The translations under genes were made by a program, and so were the position numbers. The notes under the pieces are model-generated. The model worked only from the letters and a program-made list of their open reading frames with translations, was not told where the DNA came from and did no database searches. From positions 62,001 through 126,000 of the forward strand of contig NZ_CP139971.1 of NCBI RefSeq assembly GCF_034424545.1: DNA of 64,000 nt, read 5' to 3'. This stretch comes from Trinickia caryophylli (GTDB taxonomy: Bacteria; Pseudomonadota; Gammaproteobacteria; Burkholderiales; Burkholderiaceae). Shown here piece after piece: positions 36,438-45,377 of this stretch (positions are counted from its first letter, which is position 1; the number at the start of each line of letters is the position of its first letter).

Positions 36438-37973
36438 ATGATACCGAGCCCTGGAATCGTCACGCCATGGCGTGACAACGCACACGTGTTGTACCTCCTT
36501 GCGGCCGCCATTGGCGTCCTCGTATTTGCCATCGACGCTTTCACACCGCTCGACATCGCCGTCGCCGTGCTCTACGTGGCCGTCGTGCTGCTCGTGGCGT
36601 CAGCCGGTTCGCGTCCCGCCACCGCGGGGGCAGCCTGCGTCTGCGTGGCGCTCACGCTGCTCGCGTTTGCCCTGTCCCATGACGTGGGAGCGGGCTATCA
36701 GGGCGGCGCCGCCGCGCGCTGCGCCGTGAGCCTGCTGGCTATCGCCACGACCGCGATGCTCTCGCTGCGCAACCTCGCCAGCACGGCGATTCTGCGCGAA
36801 CGCCTGCAACTGCTCGATCTGACTCACGATGCGATCGTCGTCCACGATATGAACGATCGCATCACGTTCTGGAACCAGGGCGCGGAGGAACTGTACGGGT
36901 GGAGCGCGAAGCAAGCCATCGGGCAGTCGATTCACGAGTTGACGCAAACGAACGCGAGCATGTCGCTCGACGATATCCGCCGCGAAGTGCTGCGCGTGGG
37001 GCAATGGCAGGGCGAACTCCAACGTGTGCGCAAGGACGGCCAGACGGTCATGATCTCGAGCCGCTGGGCGCTGTGGCGAGATCGCGGCGGGCGGCCGCTC
37101 GCCGTTCTCGCGACGAACAACGACATTACCGACCGCAAACACATGGAAGCCGAGCTGCGGCGCTCGACGGCCGAACTTGCCCACGCTACGCGCGTGACGA
37201 TGCTGGGGGAGATGGCGGCCTCGATCGCGCATGAGGTTACCCAGCCGCTTGCGGCGCTCGTCACGGCCGGCGACGCCGCGTTGCGTTGGCTTCACCGGCC
37301 TCAGCCCGATCTGAGCGAGGTCGAGATGTCGATTCAGCAGATGATTCGCGACGCGCAACGCGCGGCCGAAGTGATCCGGCGTATCCGCAAGCTGGCCTGC
37401 AAGCGCGCCCAGGAGGAGGCGGTGCTCGACCTGAATGTGATTGTGAGAGAATCGCTCGAACTGCTGCGCGGCGAGCTGGACAGCCAGCGGATCGAGGTCA
37501 GGGCGGAGTACGCCGAGCCCGCGCCGCTGGTGCGCGGCGATCGGGTCCAGTTGCAGCAGGTCATCATCAATCTCTTGCTGAACGGCATCCAGGCGATGAC
37601 CGACGTCACCGACGTCACCGACGTCACCGACGTCACCGACGTCACCGACGTCACCGACGTAACCGACGTCACCGACGTAACCGACGTCACCGACCGGCCC
37701 CGATGCCTGCGCATTCGTACGCAGGCGACGCGCGGCCGGCAGGCGCAGGTCGCCGTCGAAGACACCGGAATCGGCGTGAGCGCCGAGCATTCGAGCCGGC
37801 TGTTCAACGCCTTTTTCACGACGAAAAAGGACGGCATGGGAATGGGGCTGTCGATCTGCAGATCCATCGTGGAAGCGCACGGCGGCCGCATCTGGGCCGA
37901 ATCGCAGGAGCACTGCGGCACGATCATGCAATTCGTATTACCGCTGAATGAGGAAACGTGTGATGAGCACTGA
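36438..37973 (+). CDS. membrane PAS histidine kinase with TDV tandem repeat
   Basis: The 511-residue kinase has an N-terminal membrane region of about four hydrophobic segments (residues 15-110), a PAS domain (residues about 125-245: LTHDAIVVHDMNDRITFWN, then NDITDRKHMEAELR), the H-box SIAHEVTQPLAALVTAGDAA, and a HATPase domain. Directly after the N-box (NLLLNGIQAM) ten copies of Thr-Asp-Val interrupt the ATPase at residues 388-417, before the strand CLRIRTQ and the G1 box DTGIGVS; G2 is GMGMGLSICRSIVEAHGG. Start ATG 36438 is chosen because longer starts add an arginine-rich tail with no domain. It overlaps the FixJ-type gene and forms a two-component pair with it. Confidence 0.9.
   Translation: MIPSPGIVTPWRDNAHVLYLLAAAIGVLVFAIDAFTPLDIAVAVLYVAVVLLVASAGSRPATAGAACVCVALTLLAFALSHDVGAGYQGGAAARCAVSLLAIATTAMLSLRNLASTAILRERLQLLDLTHDAIVVHDMNDRITFWNQGAEELYGWSAKQAIGQSIHELTQTNASMSLDDIRREVLRVGQWQGELQRVRKDGQTVMISSRWALWRDRGGRPLAVLATNNDITDRKHMEAELRRSTAELAHATRVTMLGEMAASIAHEVTQPLAALVTAGDAALRWLHRPQPDLSEVEMSIQQMIRDAQRAAEVIRRIRKLACKRAQEEAVLDLNVIVRESLELLRGELDSQRIEVRAEYAEPAPLVRGDRVQLQQVIINLLLNGIQAMTDVTDVTDVTDVTDVTDVTDVTDVTDVTDVTDRPRCLRIRTQATRGRQAQVAVEDTGIGVSAEHSSRLFNAFFTTKKDGMGMGLSICRSIVEAHGGRIWAESQEHCGTIMQFVLPLNEETCDEH
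37599..37694 (+). repeat. 9-bp in-frame tandem repeat (ACCGACGTC) x10 inside the kinase
   Basis: Ten full 9-base units (37599-37688) plus a six-base partial unit encode (Thr-Asp-Val)10-Thr-Asp. Only two units differ, with GTA for GTC. Near-identical units imply recent slippage expansion. Because the unit length is three codons, copy changes keep the frame. Confidence 0.95.
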
Positions 37974-38643
37974 TGCGGAAGATGCCGCGAGCCAGCCGAT
38001 CGTCTATGTCGTCGACGACGACGATTCGATGCGCAGCGCAGTCGGCATGCTGCTCCGTTCGGTCGGCTTGCGCGTGGAGCCGTTTGCCTCGGCGCAGGAT
38101 TTCCTGGCGTTCGAAAAGCCCGACGTGCCGAGCTGCCTCATCCTCGACGTTCGTCTCAAAGGCCAAAGCGGCCTTGCCGTCCAAGAGCAGATCGCAGCAG
38201 CGGGCGAACTGCGGATTCCGATCATCTTCATGACGGCGCATGGCGACATCGCGATGTCGGTTCGAGCGATGAAGGCGGGGGCGACCGACTTTCTGGCGAA
38301 GCCGTTTCGGGATCAGGACATGCTGGATGCCGTGGAAAACGCGCTCGCAAAGGACCAGGAGCGGCGCAGCGCTCATCGCTCGATGGCCGAGCTGCGCCGG
38401 CGCTACGAATCCCTGACGTCGCGCGAGCGCGAAGTCATGGCGTTCGTGGCGAGCGGCCTGATGAACAAGCAAATCGCGGCCGAGATGAATCTAAGCGAGA
38501 TTACCGTCAAGATTCACCGCGGCCAGGCCATGAAAAAGATGGAATCGCGTTCACTGGCCGATTTCGTTCTGAAAGCCGAAGCGCTTGGCGTAAAGGCGCC
38601 GCTGGATACCGCCTCCGCTTCCATACGCCTTCAGCGCAACTGA
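37963..38643 (+). CDS. FixJ/NarL-type response regulator
   Basis: The 226-residue regulator has a receiver (VVDDDDSMRSAV, phospho-acceptor in LILDVRLKGQSG, FMTAHGDI, FLAKPFRDQDM) and a LuxR-type HTH (SLTSREREVMAFVASGLMNK, QIAAEMNLSEITVKIHRGQA). It is close in layout to FixJ and TodT. Start ATG 37963 overlaps the kinase end by 11 bases and has AGGAAA upstream; ATG 37948 is possible. It is the likely DNA-binding partner of the PAS kinases here and a candidate to bind the shared 18-bp motif. Confidence 0.92.
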   Translation: MSTDAEDAASQPIVYVVDDDDSMRSAVGMLLRSVGLRVEPFASAQDFLAFEKPDVPSCLILDVRLKGQSGLAVQEQIAAAGELRIPIIFMTAHGDIAMSVRAMKAGATDFLAKPFRDQDMLDAVENALAKDQERRSAHRSMAELRRRYESLTSREREVMAFVASGLMNKQIAAEMNLSEITVKIHRGQAMKKMESRSLADFVLKAEALGVKAPLDTASASIRLQRN

Positions 38644-38741
38644 CGTCCTTCGCTTTTTTCCCCTTCGCTTTGCCTGCCGTTCAGCGCGCCCGCGCAGGGC
38701 GCGTGCCGTATCCACGGCGCTCGCTTCCCACACTGTGCGCC

Positions 38742-38759
38742 GCGACTATACCTACATAT
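38742..38759 (+). promoter_or_regulatory. shared 18-bp motif, copy 2
   Basis: This is identical to the copy at 35840-35857. Here it runs into ATAGG, so that CCTACATATAGG forms an imperfect dyad. A further palindrome CTACGTAG lies about 35 bases downstream. The AraC gene starts about 135 bases after the motif. Confidence 0.6.
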
Positions 38760-38893
38760 AGGTGGACCTAACCAATAGGCGGCGCGAGCAACCCTACGTA
38801 GACTGGTCGTGCCTTGGCCGTTCAATTAACGTTGAGTCATTGCGGTAACCGTCATCGGACAGCCGCCATGCCATCGTATCGGACGGACAAATC

Positions 38894-39853
38894 ATGATCA
38901 GTACAGTCGTTCCTCTTCTCGACCCCGCGGCCGACGTCGCGGCGCCTCGGCGGGTTTCCGTCATCGATGCGGAAGAGCAGTGGCGCTGTCCGGCCCCGCA
39001 TCGGTCGTCACGCGAGTCCCGCTTCGGCGGCGTGACGGTGTCGCGCTGGACGCTTCACGATATGGGCCCGCTCGAAGTCTCGCATCCCGGCAATGCGTCG
39101 GACCATTGCATCGCATTGAACCTCAAATGCGCCTCGCTGACGTTCAGCCATGCCGGCCGCCGGATCGTGGAAGGACGCGTGCTTGCGGGCGTCGTGCAGG
39201 TCACGGCGCCGGGCATGCCCGTCACGGCCGTTTTCGAATCGGCAGTCGATGCGATGCACCTCTTCGTTTCGCAGGACGTACTCGGCGAGTGCTATGAAGA
39301 CGTCTTTCATCGCCCGCATGCCGGCGACATCGTGCTTGGCAATCCGAATCTGATCCGCGACCCGGCTTTGGAACGGCTTGGGCAGGCGCTGGCTGTTTCG
39401 CAAACGAGCGATGCGGCGCTCGGCAAGGTCTTCACCGAAAGCGTCAGCCTTGCCATCGTCTCACGGCTTGTCGGCCGTCATTTCACCGAGCAGGCGGCCG
39501 ACACGCGCGAGCCCGCAGCTTTGCCGCCGTGGCGCATGAAACGCGTGATCGAGTATATCGACGCGCATCTGTCCGAGAGCATCGGCCTGGCGGATATCGC
39601 GCGAAGCGCAGGGCTCACGCGCATGCATTTCGCGGCGCAGTTTCGCCGCGCAACGGGCGTGCGACCGCACGAATATCTGCTGCGGCGGCGCATCGAGCAT
39701 GCGCAGCATCTGCTGCGGACATCGAAGCAAAGCGTCATCGATGTCGCGCTGAGTTCCGGCTTTCGCTCGCAGGCCCACTTCACGACGGTGTTCAAGCGCT
39801 TCGTCGGGCAGACGCCGTTTTGCTGGCGCTCGAGCGTCAACGAAGCCCGCTGA
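38894..39853 (+). CDS. AraC-family transcriptional regulator
   Basis: The 319-residue protein has an N-terminal ligand or dimerisation domain without a recognised motif and a C-terminal AraC domain with two HTH units (IGLADIARSAGLTRMHFAAQ and VIDVALSSGFRSQAHFTTVF, ending VGQTPFCWR). It follows the FixJ-type gene by 250 bases that contain the shared motif, so it is probably a downstream member of that regulatory cascade. DUF3331 lies directly after it. Confidence 0.9.
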   Translation: MISTVVPLLDPAADVAAPRRVSVIDAEEQWRCPAPHRSSRESRFGGVTVSRWTLHDMGPLEVSHPGNASDHCIALNLKCASLTFSHAGRRIVEGRVLAGVVQVTAPGMPVTAVFESAVDAMHLFVSQDVLGECYEDVFHRPHAGDIVLGNPNLIRDPALERLGQALAVSQTSDAALGKVFTESVSLAIVSRLVGRHFTEQAADTREPAALPPWRMKRVIEYIDAHLSESIGLADIARSAGLTRMHFAAQFRRATGVRPHEYLLRRRIEHAQHLLRTSKQSVIDVALSSGFRSQAHFTTVFKRFVGQTPFCWRSSVNEAR

Positions 39854-39922
39854 GCCGTGCATGCGCGTTCGGGCGCATTCGCCAAACCGATGTTCAAGAC
39901 ACATTTTTCCGGGAGTCGCATC

Positions 39923-40300
39923 ATGCTGGCCAATGTAAAGACCGTCGATCCATGGATGCAAACCATCGGGCTCTTGTCGGGTGCCGTGAACGCCTGGCGC
40001 AACGAGGCGGTTTTCGACCGCGCAGTGCCCGTTGCGAAAGCACCTGCGCGTGTCGCGGTCAAAGTGATCGATCGCCCCACACCCACCACTGCAACGATCG
40101 AATGGCGCGAATCCACACGCTGCAGTTACGGCGACCAGCTATGGCGCGCGGCGCGCGCACGCGTGGCCGGCGTCTGCGCGATGAGCGGGAAGGCAATAGC
40201 GCGTGGAGATTCGGTCTACAGGCCCTCCAACCGCCCGTTGCCGCGTAATGCCGAGGCGATGATTCTCGCGTCGGTGCTCGAGGCGGCTGCGCCGCTTTGA
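39923..40300 (+). CDS. DUF3331 protein
   Basis: The 125-residue protein matches DUF3331, a family seen mainly in Burkholderiaceae: W-R-E-S-x-x-C-x-Y-G-D-Q-L-W, VCAMSGKAIARGDSVYRP and a final NAEAMILASVL. The cysteine pair could bind metal. Its function is unknown. Start ATG 39923 follows GGGAG by seven bases. A strong terminator-like hairpin lies about 65 bp downstream. Confidence 0.85.
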   Translation: MLANVKTVDPWMQTIGLLSGAVNAWRNEAVFDRAVPVAKAPARVAVKVIDRPTPTTATIEWRESTRCSYGDQLWRAARARVAGVCAMSGKAIARGDSVYRPSNRPLPRNAEAMILASVLEAAAPL

Positions 40301-40363
40301 TCTCGCGCCGCGGCGCGCGCGGGAATTCGCAAGCGCCGCGTGAGCCGTCGGCAAGAACCGACG

Positions 40364-40392
40364 CGAGCGCCCCCGGAGGGCGCTCGTTCTCA
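40364..40392 (+). terminator. terminator-like hairpin after DUF3331
   Basis: CGAGCGCCC (40364-40372), loop CCGGA, GGGCGCTCG (40378-40386) form a perfect 9-bp stem followed by TTCTCATT. The T-run is weak, so termination may need Rho. Confidence 0.55.
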
Positions 40393-40559
40393 TTCGAACG
40401 GTACGTCGTACTTGAAGGAAGCAGCGCGGGAGATAGCGCGGGAGACGGGATAGGCAAGCGCATGCATGCGCTTGCATTCGCATTTGCGCACGCGTGCGAC
40501 AGCTGGCGATCGGCGTGCAAGTATCGCCTGGGGCCGCCGTTTCATGGCCCGGGGGGGCT

Positions 40560-40916
40560 TCACGTCCAATACTTGGAGTCGGTGATCGTGTGCTCGTAGC
40601 CGCGCGCGAGCCGGTGTTTCCTGGCGGACGCGGCCGGTAACGCGTCGAGCACGGCTTGCGCCTGATCGCGAACGTGCGCAGCCGTATGGCGCCGGTCTCG
40701 GCTCGACGAAGCGGGCTGGGCGGTAGCCTCGCGGATGGCCGTTGCGTCACCGGCGTCGGTGGCGAGGCGTTCCAGCGGCAGTTGCATGTCGTCGCCGACG
40801 GCGAGCAGCGCCTGTTGCAGCCCTGGCGTTTGCCATGCGTAGGTTGCGGCCCAGGCGATGCAGCCGATGGCGAGCATGCGGCGGACTCTAAGCTTGGAAG
40901 GGGCGGTGCGGACCAT
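40560..40916 (-). CDS. hypothetical protein with N-terminal membrane helix
   Basis: The 118-residue protein is not recognised. Residues 13-31 (MLAIGCIAWAATYAWQ region) are hydrophobic and could be a signal anchor; the rest is polar and Ala/Arg-rich. Start ATG 40916 has GGAG at good spacing. It ends close to a region convergent with the DUF3331 terminator and starts 21 bp before the stop of the LysR gene on the same strand, so it may be co-transcribed with it. Confidence 0.55.
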   Translation of the reverse strand: MVRTAPSKLRVRRMLAIGCIAWAATYAWQTPGLQQALLAVGDDMQLPLERLATDAGDATAIREATAQPASSSRDRRHTAAHVRDQAQAVLDALPAASARKHRLARGYEHTITDSKYWT

Positions 40917-40936
40917 GATGAGCACTCCGGCTGCGA

Positions 40937-41887
40937 TCAGCGTTGCGCGAGCAGGCAGGCGACGGCCGGCTCGGCAGCCTGCTCGGGGCGCGGCTGCAGC
41001 GCCGCGCCGAAATGCGATGCGAGAAAATCCACGAACGTCTTGATCTTGGCATCGACGTAAAGACGCGAGGCATAGACTGCGAAAACACGGGTGCTTTGAA
41101 GGCGATGTTCGGCAAAGAGACGAACGAGCAGCCCCGTGCGCAGGTCTTCGTTCACGCAGTGAAGCGGCAGTGCGGCTACTCCGGCGCCGGCGAGCGCCGC
41201 GAAGCGCGTGGCTTCCACGTCGTTGATGACGAACGGCCCGTTGGCTTCGCGCATGGCCGGCTTCACGATGCTGAGTTCGCCCCGGTGCTCGATGGACGAG
41301 GAATGCATCGCTATCGGCGCGAGTGCGTGCGCGTCCAGCTCGCCGAGCGAATCGATCCGATGTTCCGCGAGATAGGCGGGCGCTGCAACGAGGACGCGCT
41401 CCATCTGGCCGACCATTCGGCTCACGTTGCCGGAATCGGGCAGCGAGGGCGCCGAAAGAATCGACACGTCGACGCCGTCCTCGATCAGGTGCGCCGGGCC
41501 GGGCAGGAACTTCACATGGACCTTGACGTGAGGATAGTGCCGCCGATATTCGACGATCGAGCGCGTGAGCTGTTCGCGTCCGAGATCGGGCGAGCAGTGC
41601 ACGCGCAACGTGCCCTGTGCGCGCTTGCCCGCGCCGCCCGCTTCAGCTTCGGCGTCGTCGAGTTCGGCGAGAATCTGTTTGCACTTCGTGTAATAGCGCT
41701 GACCGGGCTCGGTCAGCGAAAGCCGGCGCGTCGTGCGCTGCAAAAGCCTGGTGCGCAGATGGTTCTCGAGCAGCGAAACGGCGCGCGAGATGCTGGCTTT
41801 GCTGCATTCCATGTGCTCCGCGACGGCACTGAAGCTGCCGGCTTCCACGACGCGGGAGAAGATTCGCATGCTCAAGAGCGTGTCCAT
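40937..41887 (-). CDS. LysR-family transcriptional regulator
   Basis: The 316-residue protein has the HTH LLSMRIFSRVVEAGSFSAVA and the wing TRLLQRTTRRLSLTEPGQRY, followed by an effector domain of the CrgA-like group. No divergent gene is directly adjacent; the 254-base upstream gap leads to another LysR gene on the same strand. A short hypothetical gene follows it. Its target is unknown. Confidence 0.9.
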   Translation of the reverse strand: MDTLLSMRIFSRVVEAGSFSAVAEHMECSKASISRAVSLLENHLRTRLLQRTTRRLSLTEPGQRYYTKCKQILAELDDAEAEAGGAGKRAQGTLRVHCSPDLGREQLTRSIVEYRRHYPHVKVHVKFLPGPAHLIEDGVDVSILSAPSLPDSGNVSRMVGQMERVLVAAPAYLAEHRIDSLGELDAHALAPIAMHSSSIEHRGELSIVKPAMREANGPFVINDVEATRFAALAGAGVAALPLHCVNEDLRTGLLVRLFAEHRLQSTRVFAVYASRLYVDAKIKTFVDFLASHFGAALQPRPEQAAEPAVACLLAQR

Positions 41888-42141
41888 GAATACCTCGTCG
41901 TTTCCATGACGGCGAGCCGCATTCCGGCGGCCTCGCGCGGGCCGGAGCGACTCTTGTTCGGAATGGGAAAAACTGCTTTGCCGATGGATGAAAAGATAAA
42001 TGGAGTGCGCCGAATTAACTATCCCTACATTCGGATGAACGACTACCCGATAGGGTCGCTCGCCTCATCCTCGCGTATAGTTGCGCCGCGCGAGCGGGGG
42101 CCGGCGGCGGCTTCGGCGTTGCGCCGCTTACGGTTTTCGCG

Positions 42142-43041
42142 TTACCGCCAGCCTTGCTGAGCGGCCGTCGACGCGATGACGAGATCGAAAAGCGCCTGGC
42201 TGCTAGGCGAGAGCGATCGGCCCTTGGTCCAGACCATATGCAGCGGCCGCTCGATCCGCAAATCCTCGACCTCGATGATCGTCAATTCGCCGCGTCGCAG
42301 TTCTTCCTTGATGCTCAGCGTCGAAATATAGGCGAGCGCGTGCTGGGCGAGCAGCATTCGTTTGATCGCCTCCGTGTCGCTCACCGACATCAGCGGCTCG
42401 ATATCGAGGCCCGCGCGGCGATAGACGTCTTCGAGCGTGGCACGCGTGCCGGAGCCCGGCTCGCGCATGATCACGGCCTTGTCGACGAGTTCGCGCGCGC
42501 GCAGCGTCGAGCCGGCGCGGGGATGCCCGGCTGCCGCCACCACGGCGATTTCGTCCGATCCGATACGTCGCGCGTGCAGGATCGTATCGTCGAACGGCCC
42601 TTCGATGAAGCCGATCGTGAACGTCAAATCGCGCAACCCGGCTTCTACGCGTTCGGTATTGGTGACGGTGAGATCGATGGCGACACGGGGATGGCAGGCG
42701 TTGAAGCGTGCGATCGCGTCCGGCACGAAATAGACGCCCAGCGTACCGCTCGCGCCGATCTTCATATGGCCCGAGCCGAGCCCTGCCAGTTCCTCGATTT
42801 CCTTTTCCGCGGCGTCGGCCAGCGTGAAGATCCGGGCGGCGTATTCGTAGAGCAGCTTGCCGCCCTCCGTCAGCGACACGCCGCGCGGCAGGCGATCGAA
42901 AAGAATCATGCCGAGGCGGTCCTCCAACTCGCGGATCTCGCGCGTGACGGCGGGCTGGCTGACGTGCAGCCGCTCGGCGCCGGCACTGATGCTGCCTGCA
43001 CGGGCAACCTCGTAAAAGGCGAAGAGGTGAGTGAAGTTCAT
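42142..43041 (-). CDS. LysR-family regulator (CysB/CbbR-like)
   Basis: The 299-residue protein starts MNFTHLFAFYEVARAGSISA and has the HTH continuation GAERLHVSQPAVTREIRELE. The effector domain (MKIGASGTLGVYFVPDAIAR) resembles CbbR/CysL-type regulators. ATG 43041 places the HTH at the normal distance from the N-terminus; longer starts are not supported. No obvious target gene is adjacent, apart from the DUF4148 gene upstream on the same strand. Confidence 0.9.
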   Translation of the reverse strand: MNFTHLFAFYEVARAGSISAGAERLHVSQPAVTREIRELEDRLGMILFDRLPRGVSLTEGGKLLYEYAARIFTLADAAEKEIEELAGLGSGHMKIGASGTLGVYFVPDAIARFNACHPRVAIDLTVTNTERVEAGLRDLTFTIGFIEGPFDDTILHARRIGSDEIAVVAAAGHPRAGSTLRARELVDKAVIMREPGSGTRATLEDVYRRAGLDIEPLMSVSDTEAIKRMLLAQHALAYISTLSIKEELRRGELTIIEVEDLRIERPLHMVWTKGRSLSPSSQALFDLVIASTAAQQGWR

Positions 43042-43332
43042 GAAGGCAAGGCAAAGAGGAACGGATAGCGCACGGGCGGGATTGCCGACGCCGTGATTAT
43101 GCGGCAGGGGATGCATCGTATGCAGCGACGGGGGGGGAAGGATGGGGGGAGACTGCGTATGTCGCGCGGGTCAGCGTGATCCGTTCATATAAGGAACGTG
43201 CGGGGTTGGGCCCTGCGGTAGCGACTCGTCAATGCACGGTCAATGCACGGTCTGCACGGTGAAGCGAGTGCCCGGCCCAGCCGAGCCGGCAGGTGTGCCG
43301 GTTCGGCTGGACGATGCGGGCGCCATGCGCGA

Positions 43333-43680
43333 TCAGCTGCCGAAGTAGACGTCGCAGAAGCTCACGGGCCCGACGCAGGCCGACGGTGCGCGCGTAGCGG
43401 TGTGAACGTGCATGCCGCTTCCCGAGGCCCCGTTCGCCGGTGAGCCGCCGACATCGCTCGTGACCGGGTGCTGCTCTGCCGCGACTTTTGCCTCGGCGGC
43501 CTGGATATCGTCGGGGTAGTGCGGATCGCTGCCGATTGCCGGGTTGTAGCCGGCTTGCTCGATGCGGACCAGATCGGCGCGCACTTCGGCGCGCGTTACG
43601 GGTGCGTTGCTTTGGGCGAACGTAAGGACGGGGCTGGCGAGGGTACCGATAGCGATGGCGAGGCAGGCAAGCGTTTTCAT
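43333..43680 (-). CDS. DUF4148 small exported protein (second copy)
   Basis: The 115-residue protein has a signal peptide (residues 1-22, ending LTFAQ) and DUF4148 motifs VTRAEVRADLVRIEQAGYNP and YPDDIQAAEAKVAA. It parallels the product of 22715-23035 in length and motif order. It ends in a cysteine-containing tail (ACVGPVSFCDVYF) absent from the first copy, which could form a disulfide. Function unknown. Confidence 0.88.
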   Translation of the reverse strand: MKTLACLAIAIGTLASPVLTFAQSNAPVTRAEVRADLVRIEQAGYNPAIGSDPHYPDDIQAAEAKVAAEQHPVTSDVGGSPANGASGSGMHVHTATRAPSACVGPVSFCDVYFGS

Positions 43681-44217
43681 GGTGAAGCTCCTTGAACAGG
43701 TTGAACGCGAACGTCATGTCGCGGTTGATAAAACTGCATAGTGCTGCCGAGACAAAGGCCTGACAGACGGCCCATGAACTCATGGCGCGCGTTTGATGGC
43801 GATCTCACTTCTGTTAACCACCGGGCCCCGGGATCTATTCCATCGGAGCACTCCGAAGCGTTCACGCCACCCGATCGTATCGATGTCGCTTTTGGCGTCC
43901 ATCGATCGCGAGTCGATGAGACAAGGTTAGTGAAAGAGCGGGCTCGCGAAAAATGCAACGTTGAGATGCGAGCCATGTCGCGCGGTTATATCTCCCGCAT
44001 CCATCCGTGCGTTGCATTCGCGCGAGGCGCGAATGCTTCGATCGTTCGATTAGAAAAGCGTCTCGCGGTTTACGAACGAAGCCGGTTATTGCAACCGGCA
44101 CGATTGCTCCGCCTCCCATACGCGCAGGGAGGGGCGGCGGGACGGCGTTTCGGTTCGGCACGCGGCTGGTTGCCGCCGTCATGAAGGTCCACTCGAACAA
44201 CTTGAAAGGAACCCGGA
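43681..44217. other. 537-base intergenic region with hairpin
   Basis: This region lies between the second DUF4148 gene (minus) and the esterase (plus) and is less GC-rich than its flanks. I see no supported gene. It contains the 23-base hairpin listed separately and must hold two divergent promoters. Confidence 0.5.
44014..44036. repeat. perfect 10-bp hairpin
   Basis: GCATTCGCGC and GCGCGAATGC flank a three-base loop GAG, about 180 bases before the esterase start. No T-run follows, so an operator or RNA structure is more likely than a terminator. Confidence 0.6.
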
Positions 44218-45273
44218 ATGCACAGCAAATTCACGATCAAGGCCGCGTCTTTGGCGGTCGCCGCAGTCGCCGCGATCGGTATCGCGCAATCGTCCATGGC
44301 GGCCGCGCCCGCGAATCCTGCAACAGACCCCCACATCGACCCGCAGGTCCGATCGTTTCTCGAGAAGATCGACAAGGACAGCAGCCCGTTCTGGACGTTG
44401 CCGCAGCCGAAGCCGCAGGAGATCCTGACGAACCTGCAGAATCAAACCCCGGTCGATATGTCGGGCGTGACGACGACCGAGCGCACGATCACGGAGGACG
44501 GCCGCACGGTGAAGCTCTACATCATGAAGCCGGAGCACACGGAAGGGACGCCGGGCGTGCTGCTCTTCCTTCACGGCGGCGTGTGGATCGTCGGCAATTT
44601 CGCCAATCACCAGCGGCTGCTGCGCGACCTCGTGGTGGAATCCGGACAGGTGGGCGTGTTCGTGGAGTACACGCCGTTACCGCAGGCGAAGTTTCCGACT
44701 CAGATGGAAGAGTCGTATGCCGCGCTGAAGTGGGCAGCGGCCCATGCCTCCGAATTCGGCGCCGACGGCACGCGCATCGCGGTCGCGGGCAACTCGGTTG
44801 GCGGCAATATGGCAGCGGCGCTCACGCTGATGGATAAGGACCGCAACGGGCCGAAGATCAGTTTCCAGGCGCTGTTGATTCCGGCAACCGATGCGAGCGT
44901 GGATACCCCTTCGTATCACGCCTACGGGACCGGGCGCTTCCTTGCTCGCGCATTCATGAAGTACGGCTGGGATCTGTACGCGCCGGACGCGAACACACGC
45001 AATAATCCCTATGTATCGCCTTTGCGCGCGAGCGCCAGGGAGCTCGAGGGCCTGCCGCCGGCACTCGTGGTCACGGCGGAAAACGATCCGCTGCGCGACG
45101 AAGGCGAAGCTTATGCCCGCAAGCTGAAGGAGTCGGGCGTGAGCGTGGCGGCGGTGCGCTACAACGGCACGATCCACGATTTCGTACTGCTCAATGCGTT
45201 GCGCAACGTACCTTCGACCGAGGCTGCTTTGCAACAGATCAGCACGGCCATCCGCGAGCATATCGGCAAATAG
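44218..45273 (+). CDS. secreted alpha/beta hydrolase (acetyl esterase/lipase, HSL-like)
   Basis: The 351-residue enzyme has a signal peptide (about 1-28, ending SMAAA), the hormone-sensitive-lipase oxyanion box LLFLHGGVW, the nucleophile motif GNSVGGNMAAAL (the usual GDSAGG varies here), aspartate in VTAENDPLRDEG and histidine in IHDFVLL. It would cleave short-chain esters in the periplasm. A bidirectional terminator follows its stop. It stands alone between regulators and the sulfite/cbb3 operon. Confidence 0.9.
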   Translation: MHSKFTIKAASLAVAAVAAIGIAQSSMAAAPANPATDPHIDPQVRSFLEKIDKDSSPFWTLPQPKPQEILTNLQNQTPVDMSGVTTTERTITEDGRTVKLYIMKPEHTEGTPGVLLFLHGGVWIVGNFANHQRLLRDLVVESGQVGVFVEYTPLPQAKFPTQMEESYAALKWAAAHASEFGADGTRIAVAGNSVGGNMAAALTLMDKDRNGPKISFQALLIPATDASVDTPSYHAYGTGRFLARAFMKYGWDLYAPDANTRNNPYVSPLRASARELEGLPPALVVTAENDPLRDEGEAYARKLKESGVSVAAVRYNGTIHDFVLLNALRNVPSTEAALQQISTAIREHIGK

Positions 45274-45316
45274 GCTCGGATCTGCCCCGAATCGTCGAGG
45301 GGCAAGACGCCAAAAA

Positions 45317-45346
45317 CGAAAAAGCCCCGTGAGGGGCTTTTTCTTT
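45317..45346. terminator. bidirectional intrinsic terminator
   Basis: AAAAAGCCCC, loop GTGA, GGGGCTTTTT form a stem with an A-run on one side and a T-run on the other, between the convergent esterase and sulfite-cytochrome genes. It can stop transcripts from both directions. Confidence 0.9.
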
Positions 45347-45377
45347 CCAACGCCAACGGTCGGGCTCGATAGGCGGC

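Noticed and set aside
37599..37694. Possible CRISPR-like or intergenic repeat array
   Set aside because: The units are 9 bp with no spacers and lie in frame inside a kinase gene.
43741..44184. A 147-codon plus-strand open frame before the esterase
   Set aside because: No ribosome site, no domain and composition unlike the genes; it overlaps the promoter region.
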